This document shows positions 1 through 9,000 of a DNA stretch of 21,296 bases, in pieces. How positions within the stretch are numbered: position 1 is the first letter of the stretch; every line of letters begins with the position of its first letter. The translations under genes and the position numbers were made by a program. Below the pieces are notes generated by a model, which ran no database searches, had not been told where the DNA came from, and saw only the letters and a list, made by a program, of their open reading frames with translations. This DNA comes from Phoronis australis. Taxonomy: Eukaryota > Phoronida > Phoronidae. The stretch lies in contig NMRA01000279.1 of assembly GCA_002633005.1 (NCBI GenBank), positions 534,363-555,658 of the forward strand, given 5' to 3'.

Positions 1-64
1 TAAGTGGTGGATGTAGTCGTGACGTTGGAATTTGCGTTGGCGGTTGGTTGGCCACAATCTTTTA
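1..64 (-). CDS. Exon 7: Sushi domain, array copy 0, cut by the window edge
   Basis: The first 64 nt of another array exon, giving (I)KDCGQPTANANSN and on to STTY, after the same TTTCCAG acceptor. It shares the ACC synonymous codon with copy 4. The remaining part of the domain, and any further copies, lie beyond the left edge, so the array is longer than seen here. Confidence 0.85.
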
Positions 65-3000
65 CTGGAAATTATGAGAAGAGAAAAAGGCACATTAACA
101 TGTAAGTTCACACGACTCCTTTACAAATGTACTCACGTTCTGATATTGGTCGAATTTCATTACAACTCTCTCGTTATTAATATAGATCATGATGAAGCAA
201 CTGGTAGAGCGTAATTATGATAGTTTAAGTCATTGGAGGCCAACACGCCCATGGCACTTAGTGTCACAATAGTGTATGAAAAATCTTAAGCATTGATGTT
301 CATGAAGTCTGTCGATAACTTTAAGGCTCTCGTTGGCACAGGAAAAGAGGTATTATAAATATAACAAAAGTTAGGCACAATACAACATTTCAGGAGGAAG
401 GAAGAAAAGAAATATAAAAAATGAGAGACCGCCATTTTTTGACTTACCCAGAAATGGGCCTGGTCAGTACATTGTTTCCGTTGTTTGTGTTCGATAACCA
501 CTTCCTTCTGAGAGATCAATCAGTTGTAAGGCAGAAGTCGTCATCGAGAACAACGAGATGTCTAAAGCAATTATTCAACAATGCTGCGCCGGAAAACTAT
601 CAATTGGAAGCAGTGTCTCAAGACGAAATATCGGTCATTGAGATCCCATGTTTCGACTGCCAGTTTTTCTTAAGGACTGTTATGTAATATTTTAGGTTTG
701 CACGAAACCAAAAGCAAATACAAAATAGTACGTACTTGTGCATGACAAAGCAGTTCCAGTCCAAGCTCCGTCAGACCCACATAGGCGTGTAGTGTTACCA
801 CCTGTCGATTCATAGCCGTCGTCACAGGAATAAGTAGCTGTTCCTTGGTAAGTTGTGGATGTAGTCGTGACGTTGGAATTTGCGTTGGCGGTTGGTTGGC
901 CACAATCTTTTACTGGAAATTATGAAAAGAGAAAGAGGCACATTAACATGTAAGTTCACACGTCTCCTTTACATATGTACTCTCTTATATTGGTCGAATT
1001 TCATTACAACTCTTTCGTTATTAATGTAGATAATGATGAAGCAAATGGTAGAGCTTAATTATGATGCTTTAAGTCAGTGGAGGCCAACACGCACATGGCA
1101 GTTAGTGTCACAATAGTGTATGAAAAATCTTATGCATTGATGTTGATGAAGACTGTCGATAAGTTTAAGTCTCTCGTTGGCACAGGAAAAGATATATTAT
1201 AAATATAACAAAAGTTATGTACAATACAACATTTGAGCAGTAAGCAAAAAAAAGAAATATAAAAAATGAGAGACTGACATTGTTTGATTTAGCCAGAAAT
1301 GGGCCTGGTCAATACTTTGTTTCCGTTGTTTGTGCTCGATAATCACTTCTTTCTGAGAGATCATTCAGTTGTAAGGCAGAAGTCGTCATCGAGAACAACG
1401 AGATGTCTAAAGCAATTATTCAACAATGCTGCGGCGAAAAAATCTATCAATTGCAAGCAGTGTCTAAAGAAAAAATATCGGTCATTGAGATCCCCCATTT
1501 CTACTGCCAGTTTTTCTTAAGGACTGTTTTGTAATATTTTAGGTTTGCACGAAACCAAAAGCAAATACAAAATAGTACGTACTTGTGCATGACAAAGCAG
1601 TTCCAGTCCAAGCTCCGTCAGAGCCACATAGGCGTGTAGTGTTACCACCTGTCGATTCATAGCCGTCGTCACAGGAATAAGTAGCTGTTCCTTGGTAAGT
1701 TGTGGATGTAGTCGTGACGTTGGAATTTGCGTTGGCGGTTGGTTGGCCACAATCTTTTACTGGAAATTATGGAAAGAGAAAGAGGCATATTAATATGTAA
1801 GTTCACACGTCTCCTTTACATATGTACTGTCTTATATTGGTCGAATTTCATTACAACTCTTTCGTTATTAATGTAGATAATGATGAAGCAAATGGTAGAG
1901 CTTAATTATCATGCTTTAAGTCAGTGGAGGCCAACACGCACATGGCAGTTAGTGTCACAATAGTGTATGCAAAATCTTATGCATTGATGTTGATGAAGAC
2001 TGTCGATAAGTTTAAGTCTCTCGTTGGCACAGGAAAAAAGATATTATAAATATAACAAAAGTTATGTACAATACAACATTTAAGGAGTAAGCCAAAAAAA
2101 AAGAAATATAAAAAATGAGAGACTGACATTGTTTGATTTAGCCAGAAGTGGGCCTGGTCAATACTTTGTTTCCGTTGTGTGTGCTCGATAATCACTACTT
2201 TCTGAGAGATCATTCAGTTGCAAGGCAGAAGTCATCATCGAGAACAACGAGATGTCTAAAGCAATTATTCAACAATGCTGCGGTGGAAAAATCTATCAAT
2301 TGCAAGCAGTGTCTAAAGAAAAAATATCGGTCATTGAGATCCCCCGTTTCGACTGCCAGTTTTTCTTAAGGACTGTTATGTAATATTTTAGGTTTGCACG
2401 AAACCAAAAGCAAATACAAAATAGTACGTACTTGTGCATGACAAAGCAGTTCCAGTCCAAGCTCCGTCAGAGCCACATAGGCGTGTAGTGTTACCACCTG
2501 TCGATTCATAGCCGTCGTCACAGGAATAAGTAGCTGTTCCTTGGTAAGTTGTGGATGTAGTCGTGACGTTGGAATTTGCGTTGGCGGTTGGTTGGCCACA
2601 ATCTTTTACTGGAAATTATGGAAAGAGAAAGAGGCATATTAATATGTAAGTTCACACGTCTCCTTTACATATGTACTGTCTTATATTGGTCGAATTTCAT
2701 TACAACTCTTTCGTTATTAATGTAGATAATGATGAAGCAAATGGTAGAGCTTAATTATCATGCTTTAAGTCAGTGGAGGCCAACACGCACATGGCAGTTA
2801 GTGTCACAATAGTGTATGCAAAATCTTATGCATTGATGTTGATGAAGACTGTCGATAAGTTTAAGTCTCTCGTTGGCACAGGAAAAAAGATATTATAAAT
2901 ATAACAAAAGTTATGTACAATACAACATTTAAGGAGTAAGCCAAAAAAAAAGAAATATAAAAAATGAGAGACTGACATTGTTTGATTTAGCCAGAAGTGG

Positions 3001-6000
3001 GCCTGGTCAATACTTTGTTTCCGTTGTGTGTGCTCGATAATCACTACTTTCTGAGAGATCATTCAGTTGCAAGGCAGAAGTCATCATCGAGAACAACGAG
3101 ATGTCTAAAGCAATTATTCAACAATGCTGCGGTGGAAAAATCTATCAATTGCAAGCAGTGTCTAAAGAAAAAATATCGGTCATTGAGATCCCCCGTTTCT
3201 ACTGCCAGTTTTTCTTAAGGACTGTTATGTAATATTTTAGGTTTGCACGAAACCAAAAGCAAATACAAAATAGTACGTACTTTTGCATGACAAAGCAGTT
3301 CCAGTCCAAGCTCCGTCAGAGCCACATAGGCGTGTAGTGTTACCACCTGTCGATTCATAGCCGTCGTCACAGGAATAAGTAGCTGTTCCTTGGTAAGTGG
3401 TGGATGTAGTCGTGACGTTGGAATTTGCGTTGGCGGTTGGTTGGCCACAATCTTTTTCTGGAAATTATGAAAAGAGAAAGAGGCACCATAACATGTAAGT
3501 TCACACGTCTCCTTTACAAATGTACTCGCTTTCTTATATTGGTTGAATTTCATAACAACTCTCTCGTTATTAATATAGATCATGATAAAGCAACTGGTAG
3601 AGCTTAATTATGATGGTTTAAGTCATTGGAGGCCAACACGCACATGGCAGTTATTGTCACATTAGAGTATGCAAAATCTTAAGCATTGATGATCATGAAT
3701 ACTTTCGATAACTTTAAGGCTCTCGTTGGCACAGGAAAAGAGATATTATAAATATAACAAAAGTTAGGCACAATACAACATTTCAGGAGAAAGAAAGAAA
3801 AGAAATATAAAAAATGAGAGGCTGCCATTGATTGATTTACCCAGAAATGTGCCTGGTCAATACCTTGTTTCCGTTGTTTGTGCTCGATAATCACTTGCTT
3901 TCGACAGATCAATCAGTTGTGAGGCAGAAGTCGTCATCGAGAACAACGAGATGTCAAAAGCAATTATTCAACAATGCTCCGGCGGAAAAATCTATCAATT
4001 GCAAGCAGTGTCTCAAGAAGACATATCGGTCATTGAAATCCCCCGTTTCGACTGCCAGTTTTTTAAGGACTCTTATGTAATATTTTAGGTTTGCACGAAA
4101 CCAAAAGCAAATATAAAATAGTGCACATGAGAGTTAGTGTCACAATGGAGTATGCAATATCTTAAGCATTGATGTTCAGCAATAAATCAATTTTCTTCCA
4201 AACCGAGATTGACCACTTACTGATCATTAAGAAATTGATCTCAAAGTGCTTCACATTATATCGAATGTAACGATTTTGAACGAGAATGTTTGTGTAAAAG
4301 TACTCAACTACGTACAATGAACGATAGTGTTACTAATGATAAAGATATTGGAAGGTTCAAATGCGTGGCCAACTAGGGTTGCAGTGTTGTCGAGTACGTG
4401 TTATGTAACGTTACAGAGTTGTGGTTGAAAAAGTTGAATCATACCACCTACCGTTAGATTTTCTGTCAATACTAGTGTTGCTCGGGAACAGCTGACGGTT
4501 TCTCTGAACAATGACACGCGTCTACCACAGTTAAGAGGGAAAGATTGTAATAAGAATGATTTGGTAGGATTGCTCAACTCAAAATTAACACCGGAATTTG
4601 TTGGTGAAGTTCAGAATTATTTGAAAGAGGACAGAATCACGGAAACAGTCAGTGTTTTGCGTGACGCAATCAGAAATTGTGGGAAAAGTGTCGTAATGGT
4701 TGAAACCCAACACAGCAGACCTCAAAAATGTCGAGTGGTTTGACGAAGACTGCAAAAACTGAAGCAGAAAACTAAACCATACCTGAGATTTTTTTCGGAT
4801 GGATAACAGCGGTACTTTTTTATAATTTTATAAGGATAAACACAAAGATTTCAAATCGATGTATGCTCGGGAGAAGATAATGTTTTCCGAACATTTAACT
4901 ATAGATCTTGTTTTGCTTTCAAATAACAGCAATCAAAAGAAGTTTTGGCTTAGATTAAACAACTCGTAATAGACCTTCGGAAGCAATTACGGCTAGTGAT
5001 TGGTTCGAAACTTTTAAGGCTGTCTACCAACAACCTTGGAGAAAATGATGACCATTTTAATGAGTTTCATGAATATGTTTCTGACTCTGTACGAAGATGA
5101 TCTATATCTGGATGGCAGTAATTCTAGTTTGAACGGTGAAATCAGGATGAAAGTAACAGACCGTTGTCTCAATCAAATGAAATGCGGGAAAGCTGCTGGT
5201 CCCGACGGGATACCTGGTGAGCTATACAAGTATGGAACGTATTGTTACGTCTGTTAGCTCCCGTGTTTAATTCTGGTGTCCACCCCAGCCAGTGGTGAAA
5301 GGGTGTGATAACAGCATTGTTTAAAAATGGGTCAAAGAATGATCCAAATAACTATCCTGGTATTACACTTCTTGACGTGTAATTGCTTGAACGAATGGGA
5401 AGAAGAAAATGAAATCAAGTACAATTCCGAAAACGCTATTCAAACGTAGACAACATCTTTCTTTTGCATACCCTAATCAATAAATACATGTGCTTCTAGT
5501 TCATCAGAGGCTGCTTTTAATGCCTTTTCATTAATTTTAAAAAGGCATTTGACGGGACATGGAAATGTGGTATTAAATATAAATTAATCGGTCACAATTT
5601 ATCTGGTAAAATTTATAAAAAAGTGTGTGGAATGTATCGTAAGGTGAAGACGTTTGGCGAAATCACGGACTATTGTGATTGTTTGTGGGGAGTAAAATAT
5701 GACTGTCATCTTTCATCCTTTTTACTCTCGATATATTTGAATGATCTTGAACACGAAGTGAACACGAATAATGATGCCGGTGTTTCATTAGCTACGTTGA
5801 AGTTATACTGCTTGCTATTTGCAAATTATCTGGTTGTATTCTTTAAGACAGCCATTGATTTGCAATGACTGATTAAGAAAGTTGATGTGCATTGTAAAAA
5901 TGGAAACTAGTCATTATCGTTTCAAAAACCAGAATCGTGGTATTCAGAAAAGGAGGATACTTGCGTAATTATAAAAAAAGATTCATTAATGGAGAATAAA

Positions 6001-9000
6001 TCATTGTCGAGGCTAAATAATATCTCTGTACTTTTTTACTACTACAGGATTCGGGACAAACATTTAGCCAAATTTAGATGATAAGGTTGGAAAAGTCTTG
6101 TTTTTTGTTGGAAAAGCCTATGCCACAATTCGAAAGTGTCCCAATGAATGTTTGGTTACAATTGCTTGATACTAAAACATGCCCTACTGTTTTGTATAGA
6201 CTGTAAGTGTGGGGCGTTCACAATGGCCCCAATGTCGAGATTCTTTAAAATAAATTTTGTAAACTCTTGTTAGGTATCGGATGCAATTGCTTCCGTTCAG
6301 CAGCCAGGAGATAAGCTAGGGAGGTCTACCATGGTGCCAAAGAGGATTATTAGGATTATTAAATATTGGTTGAAGTAGCTGAAATTGCCTCAAAATAGCT
6401 ATACCTACTCATCTTATAATGTGCAGCATGGCTTTGCAGAAGTAACTCGTGAAAGCTGGGATCTTAGCGTTAAAAAACTACCTTTCAGGGTTGAGTTTGG
6501 TATTGTTTGGGTCAGTCAAGCAGCTGGTAACAAAGAGTTATTTGTACACGAATTTAAACAAATGTGTACAGACATAAACGAACACCAATGTTTGAACGAA
6601 ATATTATCTCTTAGATAGTTAGATTCTTACGAACTGCTTAAAATAGATTCATTCTAAAGGAACATGCAAAATGTCTAGACAAAAATATTTATTCACAATT
6701 CTTGCACGTTTTAGATGTTCAAATCATAAACTAAATATCGAAACTGGAAGAAACCTAGAGATCAGCGTTTCTGTTCTGTTTGTTCTGACACTGTTGAGGA
6801 TGAAAAACGCGTCTTATTTTAGTGTCCAGTATATGAAGATCTTAAGAGAAAGTTTGATACTAGTCGTGATAATCATAACTTGGATGGTGATCCTTCATTT
6901 ATTTGATGAATTCTTGCTTGAACTTAGCTCGTTCCGTTCGCCAAGTTTTATTTTGGTTGATTTAATAGTCTGCATTATGTCAACAACTTTGTTAATTACA
7001 TGCTTGTATTTGCTGCTGTCCTACTAGAGACCTAAGTACTGAGAAATATGACTTAAAATTCTAGTTTTAGGTGAATTCTGGATTTCAAAAGTAGTGGAAC
7101 TTCGCATGCTTATTGAGCGAGACCTAGGTTTGTCTTAATTATCCTACACACATGAATTTCGGCAAGTATGTTGCTCTGCCATCAAGTTTGTTACTTGGCG
7201 AAAATTTTCGGCCAAGTATGTTACTCTTACATTAATTTCTGTTTGTTTTTTGTTTGGTCGCACGCTACATGTTGCAATCAATTTTTGTCCGATGATCGCG
7301 AAATGTACACGCAGCCTGTAGTTCCGGAAAAGCTAAAAGCCTATTCTTTTTCGTCATGATCGGGATCAATAAAACGGACGTGGCGGCCATTTGGTTTTCG
7401 AATTCAGATTTTTCATATACACGGCTGAAAATTGGCACAATTAGCGTAAAAGGTGTGCCGGAAGTCGTTCACTTCCGGTCAAAGATGGCGGAGATATCGG
7501 TAATTGGGCTCTTGAAAATGCGCCTTTAGTTTGAGAGAATGGGCTACGTCGTAAACATAGATCTTATGTTGATATTCTGAACAGGTCGAGCGCTGACCAG
7601 GGACACATAGAACCCGGAGTGAAAGTTAACCGTTGTCTCCCTGGCGAAGTTGCTCGGCTTGCGTGTATGTGCAACATCCCGGTAATCCATTGAATTACGC
7701 GCCCGCTGGAATTCAAATACTTGCAGCTAGAACATTCTCTACCGGGGAAAGTCACAACTACCACAGGGGGACACACAGATCCCGGGACTCATGGAACACA
7801 GTCCGATAGACAGAGAATGAACACATAGAACCCGGGACACATCGGGATGACTCCGATTAAACCAAGGCCAAATCTATAAATTTTCAGCTGCAAGAGCAAT
7901 TGAAATGAAGTCATGTTTATGTCCCTCTATTGGATTATAATAAAAATGCATACGTTTCACTATAACATTTGCCACTAGGAAGCGAACATAATATTTAGCT
8001 TTCTTGAATCATACTGTAAAAAGTCTTCTCAGCCAGAACCATCTGTCCAAAGGGCACAAGTACTCCATTGAAAGTTTCATAACCTCAATGAGAAGTACAT
8101 GTAAACAAATTACAGACTGCATGAACATTTGCTTCAGTTGTTGAGCCGTCAGCTGCTCAGTCCTAGTAACAGTCTATTTCATTGGATTTCGTTTCGAAAA
8201 AAACAAATTCAAGGGTTCCAACGAGTTGTGAAACTAGCTTGTTTAATTATAGTTAAAAAGTAAGTACTGTCAAATTTATTTGTAAATTCATCAGATTATT
8301 TCGTGAGTCATTGATACAGTTGTTTTGAACATAGATTGAAGACGTTTTTGGTTTAATTCATTTACAAGGTTTTTGGTGTTTCAGTTATTTATAATTTAAA
8401 CCAACTCACTGTGGTCTCCTGTTATTCATTGTATCTGGACAGTTTAAAAGTCATGATCTAAGACTGTTGTAAGCTAAATGTATATTGTAATATGGTAATA
8501 AAGTAAATTGACATAGTTAGTACTCTGGATAAGTCTTGTCATTTGATGCAAAACCATCTGTATGGTATTATTCGTTCACAATAGGGCCTTTGAAGTTTGT
8601 TTAAAACATGCAACTGTCCACAACTGATTTACTGTGCCAGTCATGTTTAAGGAAATTGGAGTGTATACACAAGTGATTTTCCTTGATGTGCCTATGTAGC
8701 AATTCTGACTTGTTTGACCGGGAACTTGAATTTTTAAATAACCTCTTGATTCAAAATGTATACCCTAAAAGGTTTGTTAAATCCTGCACTGACAGATTTT
8801 TACGTAACCAATCCAGGACACCTGCGGATGCTTGTCATGGGTCTGAATAGAAGAAAGTATTTCTCAATCTCCCCTATTTAGGTAAGAATAGTTGTGTAGT
8901 CGAGAGACAGGTAAAGATAATGCTTGGTGTTATTTTTTCCATGTTTGCAGCTCGTAACAATCTTCAAACCTGTAAACAGACTTTTGTCGTTGTCGAGACT

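Larger units (their letters stand above)
1..4185 (-). repeat. Tandem array of about 848-bp units, each holding one Sushi exon
   Basis: Exon ends recur at 64, 912, 1759, 2608 and 3457, giving periods of 848, 847, 849 and 849 bp. The unit is one 177-nt exon plus about 671 nt of intron. Units ending at 2608 and 3457 differ at only about four positions by eye; older units differ at many intronic positions. The array ends at about 4185 in a partial unit without exon. Unequal crossing-over between units is the expected way to make such an array; that is inference. Confidence 0.95.
4190..7060 (+). mobile_element. Decayed, 5'-truncated LINE (non-LTR retrotransposon) relic
   Basis: Fragments of one LINE ORF2 follow each other in the correct order on the + strand: the end of the AP-type endonuclease, a linker, reverse transcriptase and a C-terminal Cys/His domain. 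They fall in different frames and carry many stops, so the element is dead. The endonuclease is present only as its last part, which fits the usual 5' truncation of LINE insertions. It sits antisense inside intron 2 of the Sushi gene and begins right after the last array unit. I see no clear poly(A) tail or target-site duplication. The clade is not certain; a CR1/Jockey-like affinity is my guess from the RT wording. Confidence 0.85.
7061..8640. other. Intronic stretch without recognised gene
   Basis: Between the two retroelement relics I find no coding homology. Visible structure is limited to a short direct duplication (7155-7177 and 7203-7227), three copies of an ACACATAGAACCCGG-like motif (7601-7840), and AATAAA-type sites such as one near 8500. 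The 70-residue minus-strand open frame at 7776-7564 overlaps the repeated motifs and shows no domain. Confidence 0.4.

Noticed and set aside
286-519. 77-78-residue minus-strand frames repeated in the array introns (also 1977-2213, 2826-3062, 3679-3912)
   Set aside because: They lie in the introns between Sushi exons, have no domain, and the frame is not kept in the unit around 1125-1365. They recur only because the unit is duplicated.
421-687. 73-88-residue plus-strand frames ending near CLKQLFNNAA in each array unit
   Set aside because: Copies shift frame relative to each other after the NNAA segment, as expected for non-coding intron DNA and not for a gene.
670-903. Minus-strand frame beginning MANQPPTQIP in each unit (122 residues at 3215-3583)
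   Set aside because: It is a wrong-frame reading of the Sushi exons; the correct frame has the four Cys and Trp and proper splice sites.
1-4185. CRISPR-like or satellite reading of the regular repeats
   Set aside because: The unit is about 848 bp and contains a conserved spliced exon; there are no short repeats with unique spacers.
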